NCBI RefSeq assembly: GCF_025151215.1
Contig: NZ_CP102286.1
Span: forward strand, 930,001-994,000
Origin: Parabacteroides merdae ATCC 43184
Lineage (GTDB): Bacteria; Bacteroidota; Bacteroidia; Bacteroidales; Tannerellaceae
Length of the DNA stretch: 64,000 nucleotides
Direction of reading: 5' to 3'
Shown here: in pieces, positions 1 to 9,428 of the stretch
Layout of the letters: each line of letters opens with the position of its first letter
Position numbering within the stretch: the first letter of the stretch is position 1
Program-made: the position numbers and the translations under genes
The notes under the pieces: generated by a model
What the model was told of the DNA's origin: nothing
What the model saw: the letters and a program-made list of their open reading frames with translations, nothing else
The model's database searches: none

Positions 1-1097
1 TAAAGAAAGCTTACCGTAAAAAGGCGATTCAGTACCACCCTGACAAGAATCCGGGTGACAAGCAGGCTGAAGAGAACTTCAAGGAAGCTGCTGAAGCGTA
101 TGATGTACTGAGCGATCCTCAGAAACGCCAGCGTTATGACCAGTTCGGTCATGCCGGAGTGGGAGGGGCTTCGCAGGGCGGTGGCTTTGGCGGAGGAATG
201 TCTATGGACGATATTTTCTCACAGTTTGGAGACATCTTTGGCGGACATTTTGGTGGCTTTGGCGGTTTTGGTGGTTTTGGTGGCGGTTCACGTGGCGGTC
301 GCCGGGTAAATCGTGGTTCGGATTTGCGTGTGAAAGTAAAGTTGAACCTGAAAGAGATCGCTACCGGAGTCGAAAAGAAGATCAAGGTTAAGAAATATGT
401 GACCTGTTCCAAATGTCATGGCAGCGGTGCGGAGGACGATCACAGTTCCAAGACTTGTGAAACCTGTCATGGCAGCGGTGTTGTCACCCGTGTGGCCAAT
501 ACGATCTTAGGACAGATGCAGACACAGACAACCTGTCCGACCTGTGGAGGCGAAGGGAAGATTATCACCAAGAAATGTAGCGAGTGCAATGGTGAAGGAA
601 TCGTGCGCGACGACGAGGTGATCACGATCAATATCCCGGCCGGTGTGGCGGAAGGCATGCAGCTCTCCATGAGTGGGAAGGGGAATGCGGCCCGTCATGG
701 AGGTATTAACGGTGATTTGCTGATCTTGGTCGAAGAAGAGCCGCATCCGGAACTGATACGTGACGAGAACGACATTCTGTATAACCTGTTACTGAGTGTG
801 CCTCAAGCGGCTTTGGGTGGCACAGTTGAAGTTCCGACCATCGATGGTAAGGCTAAAGTCAAAATCGAGCCAGGGACTCAACCGGGGAAAGTACTCCGTT
901 TGCGAAACAAAGGGCTTCCCTCTGTTAACAGTTATGGAACGGGAGACCTGCTTGTAAACGTAAGTGTTTATATTCCGGAAACGTTGTCTGCGTCAGAGAA
1001 AGATATCATGAACGGCTTGGAGAATTCTCCTAATTTCCAACCGAAGAAATCTGTCAAGGAGAAGATTTTCGATAAGTTCAGACATATGTTCGATTAA
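1..1097 (+). CDS. dnaJ: Chaperone DnaJ, 5' end missing
   Basis: Hsp40 co-chaperone that delivers unfolded clients to DnaK and stimulates its ATPase in the cytoplasm. The frame is open from base 3 and already inside the J domain: the HPD tripeptide that contacts DnaK lies at 36-44. A Gly/Phe-rich linker follows (about 150-300). Four CxxCxGxG-type zinc repeats ([32 protein letters not shown]) lie at about 405-599, then the C-terminal client-binding domains. Having both the J domain and the zinc region makes it a type I DnaJ, not CbpA. Only the first few codons are lost off the window edge; grpE usually lies upstream in this phylum, but that cannot be seen here. A strong hairpin terminator follows the stop. 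Confidence 0.97.
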   Translation, partial: KKAYRKKAIQYHPDKNPGDKQAEENFKEAAEAYDVLSDPQKRQRYDQFGHAGVGGASQGGGFGGGMSMDDIFSQFGDIFGGHFGGFGGFGGFGGGSRGGRRVNRGSDLRVKVKLNLKEIATGVEKKIKVKKYVTCSKCHGSGAEDDHSSKTCETCHGSGVVTRVANTILGQMQTQTTCPTCGGEGKIITKKCSECNGEGIVRDDEVITINIPAGVAEGMQLSMSGKGNAARHGGINGDLLILVEEEPHPELIRDENDILYNLLLSVPQAALGGTVEVPTIDGKAKVKIEPGTQPGKVLRLRNKGLPSVNSYGTGDLLVNVSVYIPETLSASEKDIMNGLENSPNFQPKKSVKEKIFDKFRHMFD

Positions 1098-1118
1098 CAT
1101 TTTGTGGCGTTTGGGAAT

Positions 1119-1157
1119 AAAAAGGCTGTGTCAAGAATTGCGACACAGCCTTTTTAT
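1119..1157 (+). terminator. Rho-independent terminator of dnaJ
   Basis: A 12-bp stem (1121-1132 with 1142-1153), a 9-nt loop and a T run, 24 bases after the dnaJ stop. Confidence 0.85.
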
Positions 1158-1205
1158 TTCCGCCATACTGATTGGCTTCCGGTCGTAAATGGAAAAGGCC
1201 TTGTT

Positions 1206-1294
1206 TCAAAACATGTATGTTTTGAACTCGATATCTTCTGGATGTGAAAAGAAGTATTATCCATTTATAGAAAGATAGTTGTTTTGTGGAATAA
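1206..1294. repeat. Dispersed intergenic repeat, copy 1
   Basis: This segment recurs nearly unchanged at 22305-22390 in the same orientation, with only a few substitutions and small indels. Each copy begins with a short palindrome (AAAACAT-n2-ATGTTTT) and ends near GTGGAATAA. Both copies lie downstream of a terminator hairpin. Confidence 0.8.
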
Positions 1295-1363
1295 ACACTG
1301 GTGCTTTGAAACAGCTGGTCAAATCTATTTTATGAATTATGTGATAATACTTGGTAAAAAGAT

Positions 1364-1371
1364 TATCTTTG
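1364..1371 (+). promoter_or_regulatory. Possible -7 box (TATCTTTG) for the ABC-F gene
   Basis: Matches the Bacteroidota -7 consensus TAnnTTTG. The -33 element is poor (TTGG near 1351), and the leader to the start at 1570 would be about 190 nt, long enough for leader-based control as known for some ABC-F resistance genes. That last point is inference. Confidence 0.45.
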
Positions 1372-1569
1372 TAACCGAATTATATAAATACTCCGATGAA
1401 AATATTCAAGTAAGCCGGTTTCTATATATCGTAAATATCTTTCTGATGTAATTGCCAATTGTTCATTTTCGATTGTCGATTCTTTATTCCGGCCTTATCC
1501 TGTGCCATCCTTCGGCACGTTTGTGATTTTATCTTTTTTAGTTTATAATCTTTTAATTCAAAGAAAACT

Positions 1570-3186
1570 ATGTGTATATCCGTACATCAGCTATGCTATG
1601 TTCATGCTGACAAAGAACCTCTTTTTCAAAACATAAACCTGATAGTCAATACAGGACAGCGTCTTGCGCTGGTGGGGAATAACGGTACGGGCAAATCGAC
1701 TTTGTTGCGTATCATTGAAGGGAACCTGAAACCTTCATCGGGGGAGGTAGTGTGTTCTTCACGCCCTTATTATATTCCACAACATTTCGGACAGTTCGAC
1801 AACCTGACTGTGGCGGAAGCTCTGCGGGTGGACGATCGGATAAAGGCGCTCCATGCCATTCTTGAAGGTGACGCCTCGGCAGAAAACTTTACCTGTCTGA
1901 ATGACGACTGGAATGTGGAAGAACGTTGTCTTTCTGCACTTGCCTCTTGGAATCTGGAGCATCTGCAACTGTCCCAGCCGATGTGCTCGTTGAGCGGAGG
2001 AGAAAAGACGAAAGTGTTCCTTTCTGGTATCCTTGTTCATGCACCGGAAATTATTTTGATGGATGAACCGACGAATCATCTGGATGTTTCCGGCCGGGAA
2101 AAGCTATATGAGATGATCCGGAGCGGACGTTCGACCTTGTTGATTGTCAGTCATGACCGGACGTTGCTAAACCTGCTGCCTTGCATTTGTGAGCTTGAGA
2201 AAAGTGAGGTCACACTTTATGGTGGCAATTATGAGTTCTATAAAGAACAGAAAGAGTTGGCGTTGACAGCTTTGCAGAATCAGTTGAGTGAGAAGGAGAA
2301 AGAACTACGCTTGGCCCGTAAAACGGCGCGTGAAGTGATGGAACGGAAGAATAAGTCGAATGTCCGCAGTGATAAGTCGAGTTTCAAGAAAGGGATCTCA
2401 CGCATGGCAGTCAATACGCTGAAAGATAAAGCCGAGAAAAGTACAGTCCGGCTGAATGATGTCCATGAGGAGAAAATGGCTTCCCTGCAAAGTTCGATTG
2501 CCAGCCTTCAGGATGTGATTCCCGATTTGCGGGCACTTCAGACAAATTTCAATTCTTCCGATCTGCACACCGGCAAGATTCTGATCACTGCGGATCAGAT
2601 CAATTTCGGTTACACTTCTTCCTGCCTATGGAAGTCACCTCTGAATATTCAGGTCAGGAGTGGCGACCGTATTCATATCACAGGAAATAATGGGAGCGGA
2701 AAAACGACCCTGGTCAAATTGTTGTTAGGGGAACTGAAACCGGCGGCCGGGACGATTACACGGGCTGATTTCAGTTATCTTTATATTGATCAGGAATGTT
2801 CCGTGCTTGATCCCGGATTGACCGTGTTCGAGCAGACGGAACGTTTTAACGCCTCGCATTTGGCTGAACATGAATTGAAATCCATTTTGAACCGTTATTT
2901 GTTTCCTTACGAGACATGGGACAAGCCGTGTTTTTGCTTGAGCGGAGGTGAAAAGATCCGGTTGCTCTTTTGCTGCCTTATGATCGGAAATAATGCGCCG
3001 GATGTATTTATTTTAGACGAACCGACGAACAATCTGGATATACAAAGTGTTGAAATAATAACAGCGGCTATAAAGAGTTATAGAGGAACGGTGTTGTTGA
3101 TCTCGCATGATCATTATTTTGTGAAAGAAATAAAAATAAACCGTTCTATTAAACTTTTCGATACCGGTTCTGTTATTAAGATATAG
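1570..3186 (+). CDS. ABC-F family ATPase
   Basis: Soluble tandem ABC ATPase of the ABC-F class. These proteins bind the ribosomal E site, either as translation factors or, in the ARE subgroup, to displace antibiotics. Domain 1 has Walker A GNNGTGKS (about 36-43), signature LSGGEK (about 141-146) and Walker B ending in DEPTNHLD. A charged, Lys/Glu-rich helical linker covers about 210-330. Domain 2 has GNNGSGKT (about 371-378), LSGGEK (about 457) and DEPTNNLD. There are no membrane segments, so it is not an exporter. At 538 aa it is in the range of both Uup/EttA-like and ARE members, and subclass cannot be fixed by eye. It is monocistronic, with a terminator downstream. Confidence 0.9.
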   Translation: MCISVHQLCYVHADKEPLFQNINLIVNTGQRLALVGNNGTGKSTLLRIIEGNLKPSSGEVVCSSRPYYIPQHFGQFDNLTVAEALRVDDRIKALHAILEGDASAENFTCLNDDWNVEERCLSALASWNLEHLQLSQPMCSLSGGEKTKVFLSGILVHAPEIILMDEPTNHLDVSGREKLYEMIRSGRSTLLIVSHDRTLLNLLPCICELEKSEVTLYGGNYEFYKEQKELALTALQNQLSEKEKELRLARKTAREVMERKNKSNVRSDKSSFKKGISRMAVNTLKDKAEKSTVRLNDVHEEKMASLQSSIASLQDVIPDLRALQTNFNSSDLHTGKILITADQINFGYTSSCLWKSPLNIQVRSGDRIHITGNNGSGKTTLVKLLLGELKPAAGTITRADFSYLYIDQECSVLDPGLTVFEQTERFNASHLAEHELKSILNRYLFPYETWDKPCFCLSGGEKIRLLFCCLMIGNNAPDVFILDEPTNNLDIQSVEIITAAIKSYRGTVLLISHDHYFVKEIKINRSIKLFDTGSVIKI

Positions 3187-3223
3187 TGTTTTTCATGGTA
3201 TTAGAATTAAGTTAGATTAGGTT

Positions 3224-3260
3224 ATCCGTCCAGTTCGCGAGAATAGGACGGTTTTCTTTT
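3224..3260 (+). terminator. Terminator after the ABC-F gene
   Basis: 6-bp G+C-rich stem (3226-3231 with 3246-3251) followed by a T-rich tract. It sits between convergent genes. Confidence 0.7.
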
Positions 3261-3278
3261 TTATATCCCCCGTAGGCT

Positions 3279-4277
3279 TTATGGCTTGTATTTCGAATCG
3301 GTCAGGATAGCTTGGCTATCGTTGTTTTGCATCAAGGCTTCTGGGGTCGAATTCGTTTCTCGCATATATTTGTCGATAATCTGCCAGCCGAGCCAACTGC
3401 CGAGATTTCCGGGAGCGTCGCTTGCCAGGAATATGCTGGGGACGTTATCGAAGTATTTATTTGTCGTCATCAGGTCTGGCGTATAAAGATGCTTGCGTTC
3501 TATGATAGCCTTCCACAGGTTGGATTCATTCTCTTTGCACCAGTTATAGGAAGTTTCCGTGTAGCCCATGAGTACTTCAGGCTTCAGTTCAGGAAATGCT
3601 TGATGGATCAGATATTTTATTTTGCCTTCATAGATCATCCGGTCGAGCAGTACATTTTCTTTTCCTTCAAACGGATACTCGGACATCAGCCAACCGGCAA
3701 GGTAATCGGGGACGATATGCTCAGGCGTCATTAACCGGCGCTGGAAATCATAGAAGAAGTCCTGGTATAACGGATATTCCTCGCTTAAATATTTATCTAT
3801 CGAGATGGACAACAGGCTGTCGCCGACCAGTACATTTTGATTGAAGCCGGAAACGTGCATATAGATGGCCGGAATCTGCATCGAAGGAAAACAGGTCTTC
3901 AACCATGTGAAACCGTTACCGAGAGCTTGCTCGATCTGAGAAACATTGTCATATTGACGGACAGCATCGGTATATAACCCCTTCAAAGTCGGTTCGGAAT
4001 AGTAGTTGGCCAATTTGTCGAAGAAGCCGGGCATTGCCGGAGACTTCATGTTTAGGATACCTTTTCCCAATATGTCGAGCATTTGCGGGTATTCGCGAAC
4101 AAGCCTGGCTTGCATGGAGGAGTCGTTCGTTTCGACCAGCTTTAAAAGCTCCTTGTCGAAACGATTGATCTTGACTGGAGCGGCCGAAGTGACAGCTGCC
4201 GGGATATGGGAATTCTGTCCGTTACAACTGAAAAGGTAAAATGACAGAGAGAATATCAGCAATAATTTCGCTTTCAT
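3279..4277 (-). CDS. gldB: GldB-like lipoprotein
   Basis: 332 aa with a lipoprotein signal peptide: Lys-rich start, hydrophobic stretch and lipobox ending in Cys18 (LFSC). The mature part matches my memory of the GldB family, first described as a gliding-motility lipoprotein in Flavobacterium and widespread in non-gliding Bacteroidales, where its role is unclear. Typical stretches are the early INRFDKEL and the C-terminal SWLGWQIIDKYM. It is expected at the periplasmic face of the envelope. It is transcribed divergently from the MATE gene. No other gld genes are in the window, so motility should not be inferred. Confidence 0.7.
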   Translation of the reverse strand: MKAKLLLIFSLSFYLFSCNGQNSHIPAAVTSAAPVKINRFDKELLKLVETNDSSMQARLVREYPQMLDILGKGILNMKSPAMPGFFDKLANYYSEPTLKGLYTDAVRQYDNVSQIEQALGNGFTWLKTCFPSMQIPAIYMHVSGFNQNVLVGDSLLSISIDKYLSEEYPLYQDFFYDFQRRLMTPEHIVPDYLAGWLMSEYPFEGKENVLLDRMIYEGKIKYLIHQAFPELKPEVLMGYTETSYNWCKENESNLWKAIIERKHLYTPDLMTTNKYFDNVPSIFLASDAPGNLGSWLGWQIIDKYMRETNSTPEALMQNNDSQAILTDSKYKP

Positions 4278-4373
4278 AGGAATATCATTAATAAATTATA
4301 CGCACCATCATACCGGTTCATTTTTATAAAAACGAATGTCTCCCGGTTATATTGTGCAATCCATTCTTATTAT

Positions 4374-4381
4374 TATCTTTG
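4374..4381 (+). promoter_or_regulatory. -7 promoter box (TATCTTTG) of the MATE gene
   Basis: Perfect TAnnTTTG box with a weak ATTG-type -33 element at 4351-4354. It lies downstream of the first possible ATG at 4352, so it decides the start of the gene at 4403. Confidence 0.75.
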
Positions 4382-4402
4382 CACCCCTTTTTATCAGACA
4401 AT

Positions 4403-5725
4403 ATGCAATTTACGAACAAACAAATTCTGCAAATAACATTCCCCGTCTTGATGAGTCTATTGATGGAACACATGATCGGGTTGACCGATACGGCCTATTT
4501 GGGGCGGGTAGGAGAAGTCGAGTTGGGAGCGTCGGCATTGGCGGGAGTCTATTACCTTGTGATTTATATGCTTGGCTTCGGTTTCAGTATAGGCGCGCAG
4601 GTATTGATAGCTCGGCGAAACGGCGCACAAGAATATAAACGGATTGGGCTGGTCTTCCTGCAGGGGACGTTTTTCCTGTTGCTGCTTGCCTCGTTGCTGT
4701 TTACGGCTTCACATCTGTATTCGCCTTTCTTTCTGCGCAAACTGATCGGTTCCGATGATGTCTACCAGGCTACGATGAAGTATGTGGACTGGCGTGTCTA
4801 TGGCTTTTTCTTCTCCTTTGTCGCCGTTATGTTCAGGGCTTTTTATGTCGGTATTACAAAGACAAAGATCCTGACGATAAATTCGGTCGTGATGGTGTTA
4901 GCCAATGTAATGCTGAACTATGTCCTGATATTCGGGAAGTTCGGATTTCCGGCGTTGGGGATTGCCGGAGCGGCGATCGCTTCATCGATCTCGGAAGCTG
5001 TTTCGGTGCTGTTCTTCATTCTTTATACGTGGAAGAAAGTCGATTATAAGAAATACGGGTTGTTTGAGTATTCGGGTATAGATTTCCGGATGTTGAGGCA
5101 GATATTGGGTGTTTCTATCTGGATTATGATTCAGCACGGGATTGCTTTTTTAGGCTGGTTCGTGTTCTTTGTCGTGATGGAGCATCAGGGAGAGCGGCCG
5201 TTGGCGATTACGAATGTGGTGCGAAGCATTTCTTCGTTTCTGTTTATGTTTGTCAATGCCTTTGCTTCGACCTCCAGTTCGCTGGTCAGCAATCTGATTG
5301 GTGCTGGAAAGCCGGAACAGGTGATGGGATTGTGCGGGCGTATGATACGGATTTGCTATTACTTCGTTTTGCCGCTCGGTATTCTGATTGCCCTATTCCC
5401 GGAACTGGTATTGCGCATTTACACGGATAATCTGGATCTGATTGCCGGTTCTGTATCATCCCTTTGGGTGATGCTTTCCTCTTATCTAATTGCGGTTCCG
5501 GCCTTTATCTTCTTTTTCAGTGTGTCGGGAACGGGAAATACGCAGACGGCATTGCTGATTGATATGGCAAGTATCTTTGTCTATGTTCTCTATGCACTGT
5601 GGGTCGGTATCCGGATGCATGCGGATGTGGCGGTCTGCTGGACAACGGAGCATGTCTACGATTTGATGATCCTGTCCGCTTTCTTCTATCTCTGGAAAGG
5701 AAACTGGCAGAATAAAAAACTGTGA
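4403..5725 (+). CDS. MATE family efflux transporter
   Basis: Inner-membrane multidrug/toxin antiporter of about 12 transmembrane segments, 440 aa, expected to use a Na+ or H+ gradient. It begins MQFTNKQILQITFPVLMSLL, with the usual MATE N-terminal pattern (FPVLMSLLMEHMIGLTDTAYLGRVG) and a second half repeating the fold. I use 4403 rather than the upstream ATG at 4352 because a -7 box at 4374-4381 would place the transcript start after that ATG. It is convergent with holB, with only 14 bases between the stops and no obvious terminator. Substrate is unknown. Confidence 0.9.
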   Translation: MQFTNKQILQITFPVLMSLLMEHMIGLTDTAYLGRVGEVELGASALAGVYYLVIYMLGFGFSIGAQVLIARRNGAQEYKRIGLVFLQGTFFLLLLASLLFTASHLYSPFFLRKLIGSDDVYQATMKYVDWRVYGFFFSFVAVMFRAFYVGITKTKILTINSVVMVLANVMLNYVLIFGKFGFPALGIAGAAIASSISEAVSVLFFILYTWKKVDYKKYGLFEYSGIDFRMLRQILGVSIWIMIQHGIAFLGWFVFFVVMEHQGERPLAITNVVRSISSFLFMFVNAFASTSSSLVSNLIGAGKPEQVMGLCGRMIRICYYFVLPLGILIALFPELVLRIYTDNLDLIAGSVSSLWVMLSSYLIAVPAFIFFFSVSGTGNTQTALLIDMASIFVYVLYALWVGIRMHADVAVCWTTEHVYDLMILSAFFYLWKGNWQNKKL

Positions 5726-5739
5726 CAACTTATCTGGAA

Positions 5740-6864
5740 TTACCGTTTTATCAATACGGTAAGCCGTAGGGAAAGATCGAAAAAGACCATCTTTGCGTTC
5801 ACATTTTGCGTCACATGCCGTTCCGCTTTTGCCAACTCGTCCATGATGTCGATCACATTCCGTTCATTGATGAAAGGAGCGAACTTCACGGCAAATCCAG
5901 CTTCGTCCGTATTCATATAATTGAGTTCCGGCGACTGGAACCGGTACATGAAGTTCTCGCGTATCAGATGCTGGCAATAAGAAAGAAAGTTCTTCTGCCG
6001 TTCACGCCCGATACTTGCCAACACGTCTGCCATGTCTTTCATGCCTCTGACATTACGCGCCCAGGAGTTGCGCATCATGCCTTTGAATTGTTCCAGGTAG
6101 AACTTGTTCTCTTCCCCCAGGCTGATTGCCTCGACCGCTTTCAGGTAACTGCCGTTTGCCAGATGGGCGACATGCTTGGCATCTTCGGGAGTCAGGTTGA
6201 ACCGGGAAATCATGGAGGCGGCGATATCTTCCGGATGAATGCCACGTACGTTGATACGTTGCGCACGGGACAGGATGGTTCCTAAAACCAGGTCGGGAAG
6301 TTCCGATACCATCAGGATCACCGTGTTCCGGGGAGGTTCCTCAATGATCTTCAGGAGTTTGTTGGCACAGGTCGGGTGGAGTTTTTCCGGTAGCCATACC
6401 AACAGGATGCGGTAAGTCGCTTCGTATATCTTAAGGCTCAGTTTCCGGATAATCTCGTCGCTCTCTTTCGAGTAGATCAGAGCTTGTGAGTTGCCGGCAT
6501 CGATATAATCCAGCCAGCCGTCTATATCGAAATAGGGACGGTCTTTCAGGAAACCTCTCCATTCGGTGAGGTAATCGTCGCAGACATCTTTTTTCTTATC
6601 CTTCTTGGAAACGATCGGGAACACGAAATGAAGGTCCGGGTGGGCCAACTCGTTATACTTCAGGCATGACGGACAATGCCCGCATGAATCCGTTTCCGTC
6701 CGGTTCGTACAGTTCAGATAACGTGCGTAAGCCAGTGTGAGAGGAAAGGCGCCTGCACCCCCCTGTTCCGTGAATAGCTGGGCATGCGGGACGACACCTG
6801 TCTGTGCCGAATGTATAAGCCGTTTTTTTATTTCTTCCTGACCGATAATATCCTTGAAGTACAT
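5740..6864 (-). CDS. holB: DNA polymerase III delta' subunit
   Basis: Clamp-loader subunit, 374 aa, that helps load the beta sliding clamp. It begins MYFKDIIGQEEIKKRL as in DnaX/HolB AAA+ proteins. The Walker A position (EQGGAGAFPL) lacks the GKT/S triad, as expected for the non-hydrolysing delta' subunit. A zinc motif of the clamp-loader type (CGHCPSCLKY) is present near residues 62-69. A C-terminal helical collar domain follows. It appears monocistronic from the promoter at 6890-6897. Confidence 0.9.
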   Translation of the reverse strand: MYFKDIIGQEEIKKRLIHSAQTGVVPHAQLFTEQGGAGAFPLTLAYARYLNCTNRTETDSCGHCPSCLKYNELAHPDLHFVFPIVSKKDKKKDVCDDYLTEWRGFLKDRPYFDIDGWLDYIDAGNSQALIYSKESDEIIRKLSLKIYEATYRILLVWLPEKLHPTCANKLLKIIEEPPRNTVILMVSELPDLVLGTILSRAQRINVRGIHPEDIAASMISRFNLTPEDAKHVAHLANGSYLKAVEAISLGEENKFYLEQFKGMMRNSWARNVRGMKDMADVLASIGRERQKNFLSYCQHLIRENFMYRFQSPELNYMNTDEAGFAVKFAPFINERNVIDIMDELAKAERHVTQNVNAKMVFFDLSLRLTVLIKR

Positions 6865-6889
6865 GTTGCTCCTTATTGAGTTGATAGAG

Positions 6890-6897
6890 CAAAGGTA
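6890..6897 (-). promoter_or_regulatory. -7 promoter box of holB
   Basis: Reads TACCTTTG on the minus strand, 26 bases before the holB start. Confidence 0.7.
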
Positions 6898-7272
6898 CGA
6901 ATAATCGAGGAAATAAGAAACCTCATCTTAATGTGCGATCTGTATTTTCTCTTTAATGCATTTACCAATAAAAAGCACAAGCAAAAAAGGATATAAGGCT
7001 AAATCCATTGCGATAAACAGTATGTATTTCATCTTCGTAAAATTTATTATTTCGTCGATAAGACTAAGATGCTTGGAAAAACCCCTATCCGATAACAAAC
7101 TTTTTTCATTTTGTTGTATGTTTTTGGTGTATTGCTTACTTCTATTGCCTGATCGATAAAAACTGAGACGGTGATTTGTGTTTTTTTTGCAGTTGACAAA
7201 ATGTAATATTTTTTCTTATGATTATTCTTGTGAAGATAGTTTTGAATATGTTTTAATTGTTTTGTTTCGGTA
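6898..7272. other. Intergenic region, holB to ansA
   Basis: A+T-rich divergent intergenic stretch. Two short frames here (67 and 78 codons) have no family resemblance and unbiased composition, and I do not call them. No repeat or strong hairpin was noticed. Confidence 0.5.
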
Positions 7273-7302
7273 TTTGATTTCAAAATGATAGTATTATCTT
7301 TG
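7273..7302 (+). promoter_or_regulatory. Promoter of ansA (TTTG / TATCTTTG)
   Basis: -33 TTTG at 7273-7276 and -7 TATCTTTG at 7295-7302 with an 18-bp spacer, a good Bacteroidota promoter. It overlaps the upstream in-frame ATG at 7285, which therefore cannot be the start. Confidence 0.85.
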
Positions 7303-7341
7303 CATTGTAAAAAAGAAAATTACATAAATACGGATTGTATT

Positions 7342-8385
7342 ATGAATGTATGCAAAGATGACGCTTCTATTCTGATTATATATACGGGAGGTACTATCGG
7401 AATGATAGAAAATCCTGAGACGGGCTCTTTGGAGGCCTTTAATTTTGAACATTTGGAGGAGCATGTACCCGAACTGAAAAATCTCGGATATAAAATATCG
7501 TCTATTCAATTTGATCCACCGATGGATTCATCGGAGATGGGACCGGATTCATGGATGAAAATCGTGCATGTCATTGCGGAACATTATCATGATTACGATG
7601 GCTTTGTCGTTCTGCATGGGACCGATACGATGGCCTTTACCGCTTCCGCTTTGAGCTTTATGCTGGAAAATCTGAGTAAGCCCGTGGTTCTGACCGGTTC
7701 ACAGCTTCCGATCGGTATGCTTCGTACGGATGGAAAGGAAAACCTGATTACGGCGATAGAGATTGCCGCCGCCCGTGAAAACGATATGCCGCTGGTTCCT
7801 GAAGTCTGTATTTTCTTTGAGAACGACCTGCTGCGCGGAAACCGTACCAGCAAGACGAATGCGGATAATTTCAATGCGTTCCGTTCCTATAATTATCCTC
7901 CGTTGGCACATGCCGGTATTTCGATTAAGTATGATGTCTCCCAGGTTTACCATCCGGTATCCCGGAAACCGCTGAAACCTCATTACTTGTTGGACCGGAA
8001 TATTGCAATCTTGAAAATATTTCCTGGAATTTCTCCGCAGGTTGTGGAAAGCATCTTGAATATTCCCGGCTTGAAAGGCGTCGTGATGGAAACATTCGGT
8101 AGCGGGAATGCGCCCGGATATGACTGGTTGCTGGAGATGTTGAAGGATGCGGTCGAACGGGGGATCGTCATTGTCAATGTCACCCAATGCCTTGCCGGGA
8201 GCGTGGAAATGCACCGCTATGAAACCGGTCGCAAATTGTTGCAGGCCGGCGTGGTGAGCGGTTACGACAGCACGACCGAATGTGCGGTTGCCAAGTTGAT
8301 GTTCCTGTTCGGGCATGGTATGACGCCGGACGAAGTAAAGGAACATCTGAATTGTTCGCTGATCGGGGAGATTACGATTGCTTGA
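7342..8385 (+). CDS. ansA: L-asparaginase, type I (cytoplasmic)
   Basis: Hydrolyses asparagine to aspartate and ammonia. With the start at 7342 it is 347 aa. The first catalytic motif TGGTIGM carries the nucleophile Thr18, and the second motif HGTDTM (about 92-97) supplies the Thr-Asp pair. The LRTDGKENL stretch matches the family lysine region. There is no signal peptide, so it is type I (AnsA) rather than the periplasmic type II. A full promoter at 7273-7302 lies inside the longer reading frame, so I reject its first 19 codons. It is convergent with metF, with 62 bases between the stops. Confidence 0.93.
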   Translation: MNVCKDDASILIIYTGGTIGMIENPETGSLEAFNFEHLEEHVPELKNLGYKISSIQFDPPMDSSEMGPDSWMKIVHVIAEHYHDYDGFVVLHGTDTMAFTASALSFMLENLSKPVVLTGSQLPIGMLRTDGKENLITAIEIAAARENDMPLVPEVCIFFENDLLRGNRTSKTNADNFNAFRSYNYPPLAHAGISIKYDVSQVYHPVSRKPLKPHYLLDRNIAILKIFPGISPQVVESILNIPGLKGVVMETFGSGNAPGYDWLLEMLKDAVERGIVIVNVTQCLAGSVEMHRYETGRKLLQAGVVSGYDSTTECAVAKLMFLFGHGMTPDEVKEHLNCSLIGEITIA

Positions 8386-8447
8386 AAATATAGTTCCTTC
8401 GGCATGAAAACATCGTTTCATAGGCATGGAAATGTAGTTTCGTGCTT

Positions 8448-9398
8448 TCAATACACCTCTTTTGCCACCTTATAGACGCTATCCGATGCCATCATCGTAT
8501 AGAAATGTAGGCTCGGAACGCCGTGTGCAATCAAGTCTTTGCATTGCTGGATGCACCATTCGACACCGACGGCTTTCGCTTCATCATCCGTTTTGCATTT
8601 ACGAAGTTCTGTTGCAAACGGTTCGGGAATGTCCGAACGGAATATCTTAGGCAGCACGGTGAGCTGGTTCTTGAATACGATCGGCTTGATACCCGGAATG
8701 ATGGGGACCGTAATGCCTTCCGCCCGGCATCGGTCTACGAATGCGTAATATTTTTCATTGTCGAAAAACATCTGTGTCACCAAGTAGTCCGCCCCGTTCT
8801 TTACTTTCTCTTTCAGATAGAAAATATCCGATTCCATATTGGGGGCTTCTTCATGCTTTTCCGGATAGCAAGCCATTCCGTAAGAGAACGGTGTTTCATT
8901 GGCTTCGAAAACAGATCCGTCGATGGCGATCCCTTTGTTGAAGTCGTTCACTTGCTGCTGGAGGTCGGTTGCATGTTCGTGGTATATGTCCGTTTTTTGT
9001 CCGGCTTCCAGTGTTTTTACATCTCCACGGAGCAACAACAGGTCATAAACACCTAAAAAGTTCAGGTCGATCAATGCATATTCCGTTTCATCTTTTGTAA
9101 ATCCCTTGCATATAATATGAGGAACAGCCGTTATGCCATATTTATTCTGGATAGCCGAAGCGATGGCGACCGATCCGGGACGTTTGCGGATGTTGACTTT
9201 CTGAAAGCTACCATCTGGCAAAGTCTTGTAGATATATTCGCTGTGATGGGATGTTATATTAATGTATTTAGGATCGAACTCGATCAGTTTGTCTATGACA
9301 TTATATACTTTCTGTATGCTGTTTCCTTTCAACGGAGGAAGTATTTCAAATGAGAAAGCAGTACTCTTGCTGCTATTGATCAGATCGATTACTTTCAT
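8448..9398 (-). CDS. metF: Methylenetetrahydrofolate reductase
   Basis: FAD-dependent reductase converting 5,10-methylene-THF to 5-methyl-THF for methionine synthesis. 316 aa, the size of bacterial MetF. Recognisable TIM-barrel landmarks are FSFEILPP near the N-terminus (flavin/folate site, Glu) and the C-terminal half with YLVTQMFFDNEKYYAF and IIPGIKPI. The gene stands alone, with a TACATTTG box 23 bases before its start. No S-box or cobalamin riboswitch was recognised in the short leader. Confidence 0.95.
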   Translation of the reverse strand: MKVIDLINSSKSTAFSFEILPPLKGNSIQKVYNVIDKLIEFDPKYINITSHHSEYIYKTLPDGSFQKVNIRKRPGSVAIASAIQNKYGITAVPHIICKGFTKDETEYALIDLNFLGVYDLLLLRGDVKTLEAGQKTDIYHEHATDLQQQVNDFNKGIAIDGSVFEANETPFSYGMACYPEKHEEAPNMESDIFYLKEKVKNGADYLVTQMFFDNEKYYAFVDRCRAEGITVPIIPGIKPIVFKNQLTVLPKIFRSDIPEPFATELRKCKTDDEAKAVGVEWCIQQCKDLIAHGVPSLHFYTMMASDSVYKVAKEVY

Positions 9399-9420
9399 GT
9401 TATTTATTTATTTGGGTGGA

Positions 9421-9428
9421 CAAATGTA
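9421..9428 (-). promoter_or_regulatory. -7 promoter box of metF
   Basis: Reads TACATTTG on the minus strand, with no clear -33 element. Confidence 0.6.

Larger units (their letters stand above)
1098..1569. other. Intergenic region, dnaJ to ABC-F gene
   Basis: 472 bases without a convincing gene. It holds the dnaJ terminator, one copy of an approximately 88-bp dispersed repeat (1206-1294), and a TATCTTTG box at 1364-1371 that could start a long leader for the ABC-F gene about 200 bases downstream. The rest is A+T-rich and featureless to me. Confidence 0.6.

Noticed and set aside
6956..7159. 67-codon plus-strand frame before ansA
   Set aside because: Hydrophobic and A+T-driven, with no promoter and no homology I can recognise.
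7699..8451. 250-codon minus-strand frame
   Set aside because: Antisense to the asparaginase gene. No recognisable domain or promoter.
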